A DNA stretch of 6,046 nt from Cryomorphaceae bacterium. Its GTDB lineage: Bacteria > Bacteroidota > Bacteroidia > Flavobacteriales_G > Salibacteraceae. The position numbers and the translations under genes are program-made. Each line of letters begins with the position of its first letter. Positions within the stretch are counted from its first letter, which is position 1. This document shows, piece after piece, positions 1-6,046 of the stretch. The notes beneath the pieces are model-generated. The model was not told where the DNA came from. It did no database searches and saw only the letters and a program-made list of their open reading frames with translations. The stretch lies in assembly GCA_003564735.1 (NCBI GenBank), contig PXEK01000242.1, forward strand, positions 1-6,046. The letters are read 5' to 3'.

Positions 1-1
1 A

Positions 2-208
2 ATTGTTTACGACATCTATCAAGTGAAGAATGATGAATTAGAGTACGTTGCGACAGAGGTTGCAGACCGTGACGGCTCAACGGTAGTGAATGTGGAAGTG
101 GCGAAAACGGTAAATAATATTATCATTAAGCGAACTAAAGACGGCGTTGAAAAACGACAAGTTGTACCGCTCAAAACTGATAAGGTAGAAGTTCAATTCC
201 TTTTGTAG
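2..208 (+). CDS. C-terminal fragment of an unrecognised protein (5' end outside window)
   Basis: The frame is open from the left edge of the window (first full codon at base 2) to the TAG at 206-208, giving 68 visible residues that begin IVYDIYQVKN and end DKVEVQFLL. A GTG at base 23 could in principle start a 61-residue protein, but the frame is open upstream of it and there is no ribosome-binding sequence, so it is more likely an internal valine codon. The visible part alternates hydrophobic and charged residues (for example VVNVEVAKTVNNIIIKRTKDG), which suggests a beta-rich C-terminal domain. There is no transmembrane segment and no motif I can assign. It lies 183 bases upstream of valS on the same strand, but the gap and the candidate promoter before valS argue against tight coupling. 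I do not recognise the family and assign no function. Confidence 0.7.
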   Translation: MVYDIYQVKNDELEYVATEVADRDGSTVVNVEVAKTVNNIIIKRTKDGVEKRQVVPLKTDKVEVQFLL

Positions 209-217
209 TTAACTTCT
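187..217 (+). terminator. weak stem-loop over the stop codon of the first gene, possible terminator
   Basis: AGAAGTT at 187-193 is perfectly complementary to AACTTCT at 211-217, with a 17-base loop that contains the TAG stop. The sequence after the stem is pyrimidine-rich (CTTCCTTC, then AATTTTCTATACCTTT) but has no clean T run. The stem is short and poor in G and C. It could contribute to ending transcription of the upstream gene, but it may equally be chance. Confidence 0.22.
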
Positions 218-358
218 CTTCCTTCAGCCTAATTTTCTATACCTTTAACTCAACGGCCTGCGGAGATGATAACAGGTATTATATGCATCTTGAGTCGGGA
301 GTAACCATATTTCATTTATAATGTTGATTTACATAGCGCCGGGTTTCGCATGTTTCAA

Positions 359-366
359 TAAATTTG
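359..366 (+). promoter_or_regulatory. candidate Bacteroidota-type -7 promoter box for valS
   Basis: TAAATTTG at 359-366 is an exact match to the TAnnTTTG -7 element described for Bacteroidota sigma-A promoters. It lies 25 bases before the valS ATG at 392, so it would give a very short leader of roughly 20 bases. I could not find a convincing TTG-type -33 element at the expected spacing: the nearest TTG is at 324-326, too far upstream. The stretch between the box and the ATG has no Shine-Dalgarno sequence and is A-rich near the start codon (TTTAAAATCAATACAGCAAT), as usual in this phylum. Confidence 0.35.
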
Positions 367-391
367 CGCGCTTTAAAATCAATACAGCAAT

Positions 392-3022
392 ATGGCCCAA
401 ATTCCCAAACAATTCGACTCAAAAAATTCTGAATCAAAATGGTATGACTTCTGGCTAAAATCAGGTTTTTTTCAGTCAGAACCCGACCACCGAGAGCCGT
501 ACACCATCATCATGCCACCACCCAACGTAACGGGAGTTTTGCACATGGGACACATGCTGAACAATACGATTCAGGATGTGCTCATCAGAAGGGCTCGTAT
601 GCAGGGGAAAAACGCGTGTTGGGTGCCCGGCACCGACCATGCTTCCATTGCCACGGAGGCCAAGGTGGTTCAAAAGCTCAAAAGCGAAGGTATCCGGAAA
701 TCTGACCTTACACGAGACGAGTTCTTAAAACACGCTTGGGATTGGACCGATAAACACGGCGGAATAATTCTGGAACAACTCAAGCGTTTGGGTGCTTCTT
801 GCGACTGGGACAGAACGGCCTTTACTATGGATGAGGCAAGGTACGAATCTGTAATTCGTGCTTTTGTCAAACTTCATGAAGAGGGGCTCGTGTACAGGGG
901 TTACCGCATGGTGAACTGGGATTGTGAGGCTCTCACCACCGTATCAGATGAAGAGGTGATTCATAAAGATGTTCAGTCAAAACTGTACTACGTCAATTAC
1001 CAAGTTGCCGATAGCGACGAACAGGTTACCATTGCTACCACACGACCCGAGACCATCTTGGGAGACTCCGCCATATGCGTACATCCTGAAGATGAGAGGT
1101 ACAAACACTTAATCGGTGAAAAGGTAATTGTACCTATTTGTGAAAGGCGAATTACCGTAATCGCCGATGATTATGTTGATCCCGAATTTGGTACGGGCTG
1201 TTTGAAAATCACCCCCGCACATGATGTAAACGATAAAAACATTGGTGAAAAACACGATCTTGAAGTCATTGATATTTTAAATGATGACGGTACGCTGAAT
1301 CATCATGGTTTACAGTTTGAAGGGAAAGACCGTGCGGTAGTGAGAAAAGAAATTTCGAAGCTCTTCAAGGAGATGGGAGTGTTGGAAAAAGTAGAAGATT
1401 ACCAAACTACCGTGGGAACCAGCGAAAGAACAGGTTCGGTAATTGAGCCCAAAATATCTCTTCAGTGGTTCTTAAATATGAAAGGCCTTGCGAAACCCGC
1501 ACTTGAGTCGGTAATGAATGATGAGGTTCGTCTCATTCCGTCAAAATTTAAAAATACGTATCGCAGATGGATGGAGGAGGTGCGCGATTGGTGTGTGTCG
1601 CGCCAATTGTACTGGGGGCATCAAATTCCGGTGTGGTATTACGGTTCTGACCAAAAAAATTATGTGGTTGCCTTAACTGAAGAGGAGGCACTGCAAAAGG
1701 CGATAGAGGAGACGGGTAATAAAGAATTGAAGCTCGACGATTTAACTCGTGATAAGGATGTTTTGGATACTTGGTTCTCGAGCTGGTTATGGCCGATAAG
1801 CGTTTTTGACGGAATCAGGAATCCCGATAATGAGGAAATAAAGTATTATTACCCCGGCAATGATTTGGTGACAGCACCCGAAATCTTATTCTTTTGGGTG
1901 GCCAGAATGGTCATGAGCGGTCATTTTTACCGTGGCGAAAAACCGTTCAATAATGTTTACTTGACGGGAATTGTTCGCGATAAGCAGGGCAGGAAGATGT
2001 CCAAATCTTTGGGGAATTCGCCCGATCCCGTTGAGTTGATGGAAAAATACACTACTGACGGAGTGCGCATGGGAATGCTGCTCACTTCACCCGCAGGTAA
2101 CGATTTACCTTTTGATGAGGCACTTTGCGAACAAGGTCGTAATTTTTCCAATAAAATGTGGAATGCCCTGCGTTTGATTTTGGGTTGGGAAGTGGATGAA
2201 AAAGCAGAACCCGCTACCGCTGCCGCTGAGGCTCATACATGGTTTACGCATCGATTTGCCGAGGAGTTCAACGCCGTTGAATCCAATTTTGAGGTATACA
2301 GGGTGAGCGATTGTTTAATGTCGCTATACAAACTCATGTGGGACGACTTTTGCTCAAAATATCTAGAGCTAATTAAGCCCGAATACGGTAAGCCCATAGA
2401 CGCGGCGACACGAGAGAGCGCTTTGAATCACTTTGAAAACTTGCTTAAGCTGCTACACCCTTTCATGCCGTTTGTGACTGAGGAGTTGTGGCATTTAATG
2501 AGAGAAAATCGCGAAACTCCGCTCATTGTTTCAGAGTGGCCTCAGGTGAGTAATGAAGTAAATACCGAGGTTTTAAATACGTTTAAAACTGCCTTTGACT
2601 TGGTGAGCGAGGTACGTAATTTTAGAAAAAAGCACAACCTTTCCAATAAAGAAAAGGTGAATCTATTTGTGAAAAAATCATCGGCCGGTATTGATTTGCC
2701 CGAGGCCGCCATATCAAAGTTGGCATATTTGGAGAACATTGAGCCGGTGAACGAAAAACCCGATTCGGCCTACGCGTTTGTGGTAGATCGTTTGGAGTTT
2801 TACATCCCTGTTGAGGGCGTGATTGATGCCGAGGCCGAAGCCGAAAAAATAAAAGCCGAATTGGAATACACGCGAGGTTTTTTGCAAAAAGTGAGTAAAA
2901 AGCTTGAGAACAAAAGGTTTGTTGACAATGCGCCGGCCAAAGTTGTGGAGTTGGAAGTAAAAAAACGAGATGATGCCGCGGCTAAAATTAAGGCCTTGGA
3001 ACAACACTTCGCGAACCTGTAA
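392..3022 (+). CDS. valS: valyl-tRNA synthetase
   Basis: Cytoplasmic class I aminoacyl-tRNA synthetase that charges tRNA-Val with valine using ATP and hydrolyses mischarged Thr-tRNA-Val. The 876-residue length is normal for bacterial ValRS. Visible in order: PPPNVTG (42-48) leading into the HIGH-type ATP site HMGH (51-54); the inserted editing domain with ATTRPETILGD (215-225) and GTGCLKITPAHD (267-278); the return to the catalytic core with RDWCVSRQLYWGHQIPVWY (398-416) and DVLDTWFSS (456-464); the KMSKS signature (535-539); a helical anticodon-binding domain (about 615-760, including HPFMPFVTEELW at 689-700); and a C-terminal charged coiled-coil arm (about 808-876, with FVDNAPAKVVELE) that in this family contacts tRNA. 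The ATG at 392 is chosen because the N-terminus (QFDSKNSESKWYDFW) aligns with the usual ValRS beginning. No key motif is missing. I see no T-box or other leader; the next gene follows on the same strand after 93 bases. Confidence 0.98.
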   Translation: MAQIPKQFDSKNSESKWYDFWLKSGFFQSEPDHREPYTIIMPPPNVTGVLHMGHMLNNTIQDVLIRRARMQGKNACWVPGTDHASIATEAKVVQKLKSEGIRKSDLTRDEFLKHAWDWTDKHGGIILEQLKRLGASCDWDRTAFTMDEARYESVIRAFVKLHEEGLVYRGYRMVNWDCEALTTVSDEEVIHKDVQSKLYYVNYQVADSDEQVTIATTRPETILGDSAICVHPEDERYKHLIGEKVIVPICERRITVIADDYVDPEFGTGCLKITPAHDVNDKNIGEKHDLEVIDILNDDGTLNHHGLQFEGKDRAVVRKEISKLFKEMGVLEKVEDYQTTVGTSERTGSVIEPKISLQWFLNMKGLAKPALESVMNDEVRLIPSKFKNTYRRWMEEVRDWCVSRQLYWGHQIPVWYYGSDQKNYVVALTEEEALQKAIEETGNKELKLDDLTRDKDVLDTWFSSWLWPISVFDGIRNPDNEEIKYYYPGNDLVTAPEILFFWVARMVMSGHFYRGEKPFNNVYLTGIVRDKQGRKMSKSLGNSPDPVELMEKYTTDGVRMGMLLTSPAGNDLPFDEALCEQGRNFSNKMWNALRLILGWEVDEKAEPATAAAEAHTWFTHRFAEEFNAVESNFEVYRVSDCLMSLYKLMWDDFCSKYLELIKPEYGKPIDAATRESALNHFENLLKLLHPFMPFVTEELWHLMRENRETPLIVSEWPQVSNEVNTEVLNTFKTAFDLVSEVRNFRKKHNLSNKEKVNLFVKKSSAGIDLPEAAISKLAYLENIEPVNEKPDSAYAFVVDRLEFYIPVEGVIDAEAEAEKIKAELEYTRGFLQKVSKKLENKRFVDNAPAKVVELEVKKRDDAAAKIKALEQHFANL

Positions 3023-3042
3023 TGACGATGGATTGATTTTAT

Positions 3043-3080
3043 CAACTGTCTTTTATACTAAAAGGCATCATAAACAGTTG
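3043..3080 (+). other. compound stem-loop between valS and the receptor gene
   Basis: CAACTGT at 3043-3049 pairs perfectly with ACAGTTG at 3074-3080. Directly inside it on the left, CTTTTA (3050-3055) pairs with TAAAAG (3059-3064) around a three-base loop, leaving a nine-base bulge (3065-3073) on the right arm. No T run follows on the plus strand (AAGGGTACAAT comes next), so it is not a classic intrinsic terminator. It could be a weak terminator after valS, a structured 5' leader of the receptor mRNA, or a protein-binding inverted repeat. Pairing was done by eye. Confidence 0.35.
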
Positions 3081-3092
3081 AAGGGTACAATA

Positions 3093-3119
3093 ATGCTTAA
3101 AACCGAGATTGAATATTGA
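3093..3119 (+). other. possible 8-codon upstream ORF overlapping the receptor start
   Basis: An ATG at 3093 opens a frame encoding MLKTEIEY and ends at TGA 3117-3119. That stop overlaps the TTG chosen as start of the receptor (3116-3118) in a TTGA arrangement like the ATGA overlaps of translationally coupled genes. It may be a leader peptide that delivers ribosomes to the weak TTG start, or it may be chance. A third possibility is that one T is missing from the sequence here: an extra T would fuse MLKTEIEY in frame with the receptor and make this ATG its true start. There is no strong ribosome-binding site before it. Confidence 0.2.
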
Positions 3120-5656
3120 GCGTACGACTAAAAATAGTAATGCTGTTCGGGTTGTTGTGCTTTGCAACGCAGTTTGTTCACGCTCAACAATCGGCAACTC
3201 TCAAAGGTAAGGTTACCGATGAGAGTAACCGTATTCTCACCGGCGCCACTATTTACGTTCCCATGACCGGCAACGGCGCATCTGCCGACAGAGACGGAAA
3301 TTTTACACTCGAAATTCCCGGTGGTAAAAACGTTTTGGTCATCGTTTCTTTCATGGGGTATGACACCTTAAACTACACGTTGAGTGTGCCGCCCGGTCAA
3401 GAGCAAAATGTGACGTTCCAACTTAAATTCGGTTCGCGTAAGTTCGATAAGGTCGTGGAAATTGAAGACGACCGAAGTCGCACCACAACGATGACACGAA
3501 TAGACCCCAAAAGCATTGATCACCTGCCTATGCCCAATGCAAGTATTGAAAAAACGCTGCTGTTTCAGGGTATGGGTGTGAGTTCAAATAACGAGATGAG
3601 TTCGCAATACAACGTGAGGGGCGGGAACTTTGATGAAAACCTCATTTACATTAATGACGTTGAAATTTACAGGCCTTTTTTGGTCAGAGCCGGCCAACAG
3701 GAAGGCTTGAGTCTGGTGAATCCCAAATTAACGCAGTCGGTAGAGTTCTCCTCGGGAGGCTTCCAATCGAAATACGGCGATAAAATGTCATCGGTACTCG
3801 ATATACAGTACAAAAAAACGAGACGTAAACTCGGCGGATCGGTAGAGGGGAGTTTGTTGGGCGGCCAAATCCACTTGGAGAACGCATCCGATAATTTCAG
3901 GTTCACGCAAATTCACGGACTCCGTTACCGCACTAACCGCTACATTTTGGGTACGTTGGACACTCGAGGAGATTATCGCCCCGATTTTGTAGATTACCAA
4001 GGATACTTCACGTACGAGCTCACCGAGACTGTTGAGCTGGGATTATTATTGAATTACGCTCAAAACAAATACACCTTTCGCCCTGAAGATCGACAAACCG
4101 AGTTTGGTACCCTTGGTGAAGCCCTGCGGTTGAGCGTGTTTTTCAACGGTCAAGAAATTAACAACTTTGAAACGGGGCTGGCGGCTCTAAGTGCCACTTA
4201 CCGTCCCACACCCAAGTTAAAATTGAAATTTATCGGTTCTTTTTTCAGAACCTTACAAGAGGAGCGGTTTGATGTGGAAGGTGCTTACCGATTGGATGAA
4301 CTTGACCGCGACTTGGGCTCAGATAATTTTGGGGAAGTCGCCTTTAACCGTGGAATAGGGGGGTACATCAATCACGCGCGGAATTACATGCTGGCCAATG
4401 TGGCCACGGTAGCTCACAAGGGGACTTATTTTGTCGACAAATACACCTTTGACTGGGGGTTGCGCGGAAAAATGGAGGTGATTGAAGACCAATTTGACGA
4501 GTGGAATTATATTGACAGCTCGGGGTACTCTATCCCGAATGCACCGCCGTTTAGCGGAAGAAACCGCATTCCGATGGCTGAGGTGATAAGGGCAAGGAAC
4601 GATATCAGCTCTAACCGCCTCATGGGTTACGGACAAGTCACTCGAGAGTTAACCACAGCTAATAATCATGTGTTTACTCTCAATGCAGGGGGTAGATTTC
4701 ACTACTGGGATTTTAACAATGAACTTGTGGGTGGTCCCCGTGCATCGGTGGCGCTCAAACCCGAGTGGAAAAAAAACATGGTGTTTAAAGCGGCTTGGGG
4801 ATATTACCACCAACCCGCGTTTTATCCTGAAATGCGAAATATTCAAGGCGAAATTAACCCCGATATTGAAGCTCAGCGTGCCATTCACTATGTTATGGGG
4901 ATGGATTATATTTTTGATTTGTGGGACAGGCCTTTCAAGTTTGCTTCTGAGGTTTACTATAAGGATTACTCCAACCTTGTTCCGTACACCATTGACAACG
5001 TGAGATTGAGGTATTTTGGAACCAACAACTCTAACGGCTACGCTACGGGAATTGACTTTAAACTCAACGGCGAATTTGTAAAAGGCGTTCAATCCTGGGC
5101 CAGTATGTCTATAAGTCAGGTAAGAGAGCGCCTCACCGATGGCGAATACATGCAATTTGTTGATGCCGAGGGTAACCGAACTTTCCCCGGGAATCCGTCA
5201 CGACCCGTTGCCGACAGCTCATTGGTTGACCCCGGATATATTCCGCGTCCTACAGACCAAAGGGTGAACTTCTCCTTGTTTTTTCAAGACTACTTTCCCG
5301 GAAACCCCACCATAAAAATGAATCTCAATTTGGTTTTTGGAACGGGATTGCCGTTTGGTCCGCCCAATACCGAGCGCCACCAAGATACCTTGCGAATACC
5401 CTCATATCGACGTGTGGATATGGGCTTTTCGAAACAGCTTTTGCGCTACAAAAGTGACGATAGAAAAGGAATGGGACTCAAAGCTCCGTTTACACATCTG
5501 AACAGTATTTGGTTAAGCGTTGAAGTGTTCAATATGTTAGATGTAAACAATACCATTTCCTATTTGTGGATTCGGGATTTAAATCAACGGCAATACGGGG
5601 TGCCCAATTTCCTCACACAAAGGCAGGTGAATATACGGCTGATCATTGATTTTTGA
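3116..5656 (+). CDS. TonB-dependent outer-membrane receptor with carboxypeptidase-regulatory-like N-terminal domain
   Basis: Outer-membrane beta-barrel transporter, 846 residues from the TTG at 3116, expected to import an unknown ligand using energy from TonB-ExbBD. Residues 1-23 form a Sec signal peptide: R4 and K6, a hydrophobic core from about residue 8, and a signal peptidase I site after VHA (21-23). An in-frame ATG at 3140 would remove the basic residues, and a TGA lies at 3110-3112, so TTG is preferred. Residues 27-105 are a carboxypeptidase-regulatory-like domain (LKGKVTD, DGNFTLEIPGG, VSFMGYDT). DKVVEIEDD (111-119) may serve as the TonB box. The plug spans about 125-232, with YNVRGGNFDENLIYINDVEI (165-184) and FSSGGFQSKYGDKMSSVLDI (211-230). 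The barrel fills the rest, with typical late motifs (RPTDQRVNFSLFF, FGTGLPFGPP, VEVFNMLDVNN) and a terminal phenylalanine. No SusD-like lipoprotein or anti-sigma gene adjoins it, so it is not a SusC/SusD pair and its substrate stays open. Confidence 0.93.
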   Translation: MSVRLKIVMLFGLLCFATQFVHAQQSATLKGKVTDESNRILTGATIYVPMTGNGASADRDGNFTLEIPGGKNVLVIVSFMGYDTLNYTLSVPPGQEQNVTFQLKFGSRKFDKVVEIEDDRSRTTTMTRIDPKSIDHLPMPNASIEKTLLFQGMGVSSNNEMSSQYNVRGGNFDENLIYINDVEIYRPFLVRAGQQEGLSLVNPKLTQSVEFSSGGFQSKYGDKMSSVLDIQYKKTRRKLGGSVEGSLLGGQIHLENASDNFRFTQIHGLRYRTNRYILGTLDTRGDYRPDFVDYQGYFTYELTETVELGLLLNYAQNKYTFRPEDRQTEFGTLGEALRLSVFFNGQEINNFETGLAALSATYRPTPKLKLKFIGSFFRTLQEERFDVEGAYRLDELDRDLGSDNFGEVAFNRGIGGYINHARNYMLANVATVAHKGTYFVDKYTFDWGLRGKMEVIEDQFDEWNYIDSSGYSIPNAPPFSGRNRIPMAEVIRARNDISSNRLMGYGQVTRELTTANNHVFTLNAGGRFHYWDFNNELVGGPRASVALKPEWKKNMVFKAAWGYYHQPAFYPEMRNIQGEINPDIEAQRAIHYVMGMDYIFDLWDRPFKFASEVYYKDYSNLVPYTIDNVRLRYFGTNNSNGYATGIDFKLNGEFVKGVQSWASMSISQVRERLTDGEYMQFVDAEGNRTFPGNPSRPVADSSLVDPGYIPRPTDQRVNFSLFFQDYFPGNPTIKMNLNLVFGTGLPFGPPNTERHQDTLRIPSYRRVDMGFSKQLLRYKSDDRKGMGLKAPFTHLNSIWLSVEVFNMLDVNNTISYLWIRDLNQRQYGVPNFLTQRQVNIRLIIDF

Positions 5657-5702
5657 TGCCGGTTTAGTGTTCACGGGAAATGAAAAGCGTCTTCACTTCA
5701 AA

Positions 5703-5755
5703 ATACCCCTCCTTGATATCGAGCAGCATCAGGGGTTTAAATATCACAGGGGTAT
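5703..5755. repeat. imperfect inverted repeat with an internal CAGGGGT direct repeat
   Basis: ATACCCCT at 5703-5710 is the exact reverse complement of AGGGGTAT at 5748-5755. Inside it, TGATAT (5714-5719) pairs with ATATCA (5741-5746), so the whole could fold into an interrupted hairpin with a 21-base loop. CAGGGGT occurs twice (5730-5736 and 5747-5753), so the CCCCT arm has two possible partners. Neither side is followed by a T run, which makes a terminator role weak. If the minus-strand fragment here is or was coding, the pairing may be incidental. Confidence 0.35.
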
Positions 5756-5810
5756 CAAAACAGCAACTTAATTCTTCAAGCCATGATGCAATGAAATAGG
5801 GCAGTTTTTT

Positions 5811-5839
5811 AACTCTACTTCGGTATGAGTTTTTGTTTT
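5811..5839 (+). terminator. intrinsic terminator with UUCG tetraloop, downstream of the receptor gene
   Basis: AACTC (5811-5815) and TAC (5816-5818) pair with GTA (5823-5825) and GAGTT (5827-5831), with one bulged T at 5826. The loop is TTCG closed by a C-G pair, the unusually stable C(UUCG)G tetraloop. The stem runs into a T-rich tract, TTTTTGTTTT (5830-5839). This is the form of a plus-strand Rho-independent terminator. It lies about 155 bases after the receptor stop codon, implying a long 3' untranslated region. A wider pair, GGGCAG (5799-5804) with CTGCCC (5846-5851), encloses it. On the minus strand the hairpin is followed by A residues, so it would not terminate in that direction. Confidence 0.6.
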
Positions 5840-5869
5840 CCTATGCTGCCCGGGATTCAACTCACAAAT

Positions 5870-6046
5870 TTACTCTGTTAGTTGTAGTTTACTAATGAAG
5901 AAGATTCTATCCTTTGAAGAGCCACCTTCGACTGATTTGTATCCTGAGGCAACGAAGGTATCCTCGTACCACTTGGTTACCACGTAATTCTTAGAGTGCT
6001 TATTGATGAGTTTTTTTGTTTCGATAGGTATAGCAACCAGTTCTTG
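5870..6046 (-). CDS. C-terminal fragment of a minus-strand gene, possibly a SAM-dependent methyltransferase
   Basis: Reading leftward from the right edge, a minus-strand frame is open for 58 codons, from QELVAIPIETKK to SKLQLTE, and stops at TAA (complement of 5870-5872). The start lies beyond the window. The final part, VVTKWYEDTFVASGYKSVEG followed by GSSKDRIFFISK, resembles the end of many class I methyltransferases, where a helix ending in a short Gly-aromatic turn leads to a last beta-strand finishing in aromatic residues and Lys. This is a pattern resemblance only, since no SAM-binding motif lies inside the window. The gene converges on the receptor gene. A 30-codon plus-strand frame (5895-5987) overlaps it and is judged a shadow. 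Confidence 0.55.
   Translation of the reverse strand, partial: QELVAIPIETKKLINKHSKNYVVTKWYEDTFVASGYKSVEGGSSKDRIFFISKLQLTE

Larger units (their letters stand above)
5664..5840 (-). pseudogene. minus-strand coding-like fragment without a start codon, possible gene remnant
   Basis: On the minus strand a frame is open between a TAG (complement of 5841-5843) and a TAA (complement of 5664-5666), 58 residues in all. It reads like a real protein tail: LPYFIASWLEELSCCF, then DTPVIFKPLMLLDIKEGYF, ending EVKTLFISREH. The only ATG inside would leave 21 residues, and the frame is closed by TAG immediately upstream, so no ordinary start exists. It ends 7 bases from the receptor stop, tail to tail. It could be the C-terminal remnant of a decayed gene, a small protein with a rare start, or a protein whose start is hidden by a sequence error: reading ATG for ATAG at 5841-5844 (complement) would give MENKNSYRSRV and so on. 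It could also be chance, since about 6% of random frames stay open this long. I recognise no family. Confidence 0.38.

Noticed and set aside
366..371. GCGCGC palindrome just before valS
   Set aside because: It is too short to be meaningful alone, and its flanks do not extend the symmetry.
209..391. Possible tRNA, small RNA or short gene between the first gene and valS
   Set aside because: No cloverleaf or strong hairpin was found, and frames on both strands are very short.
2714..3045. Minus-strand open frames of 81 and 97 codons over the 3' end of valS
   Set aside because: They lie antisense to the conserved coiled-coil arm of ValRS and reflect its codon composition; no signal or motif supports them.
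3086..3091. TACAAT resembling a sigma-70 -10 box before the receptor gene
   Set aside because: No -35 partner at suitable spacing, and Bacteroidota promoters use a different -7 consensus.
4668..5003. Plus-strand 111-codon frame inside the receptor gene
   Set aside because: It is an alternative frame within the barrel-coding region. The receptor frame carries the family motifs, so this one is a shadow.
4649..5155. Minus-strand open frame of 168 codons inside the receptor gene
   Set aside because: It is fully antisense to conserved barrel sequence, with no recognisable domain and no promoter or ribosome-binding site; treated as a shadow.
5865..5872. TAAATTTG on the minus strand, a match to the -7 promoter consensus
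   Set aside because: It sits on the stop codon of the right-edge gene, has no -33 element, and the only thing downstream is the start-less fragment.
5895..5987. Plus-strand 30-codon frame starting MKKILSFEEPP
   Set aside because: It is short, lacks a ribosome-binding site and overlaps the longer minus-strand frame that is open to the window edge.

Overview
The window looks like a piece of a Bacteroidota chromosome, plausibly Flavobacteriales-like, although the order is a guess. Three things point there. One is a TonB-dependent outer-membrane receptor carrying the N-terminal carboxypeptidase-regulatory-like domain typical of that phylum. Another is the lack of Shine-Dalgarno sequences before the two large genes. 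The third is a TAnnTTTG-type -7 box just before valS. Base composition is moderate and looks even across the window, and I see no transposase, integrase, phage or CRISPR signature.

Layout from left to right: (1) 2-208, plus strand: the C-terminal end of an unrecognised protein whose start lies outside the window. (2) 209-391: a 183-base gap with a weak stem-loop at its left edge and a candidate promoter box close to valS. (3) 392-3022, plus: a complete valyl-tRNA synthetase gene, valS, with all signature motifs. (4) 3023-3115: a 93-base gap with a compound stem-loop and an 8-codon ATG-started mini-ORF whose stop overlaps the next start. (5) 3116-5656, plus: a complete TonB-dependent receptor, best started at a TTG codon because that gives a proper signal peptide. 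(6) 5657-5869: a stretch that is not empty. It holds a plus-strand intrinsic terminator with a UUCG tetraloop, an imperfect long inverted repeat, and, on the minus strand, a 58-codon coding-like frame without a normal start codon. (7) 5870-6046, minus: the C-terminal 58 codons of a gene entering from the right edge.

The genes do not form an obvious pathway. valS is a housekeeping translation gene. The receptor is an outer-membrane transporter without a SusD partner, a regulator or a cognate enzyme inside the window, so its substrate cannot be deduced. The plus-strand block and the minus-strand gene at the right edge converge on the 5657-5869 region.

I do not find convincing evidence of a new biological system. 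The most worthwhile loose ends are the minus-strand coding-like fragment at 5664-5840, the unusual start region of the receptor gene, and the stem-loops in the two gaps. All RNA structures were paired by eye, without energy calculations, and no database search was possible.
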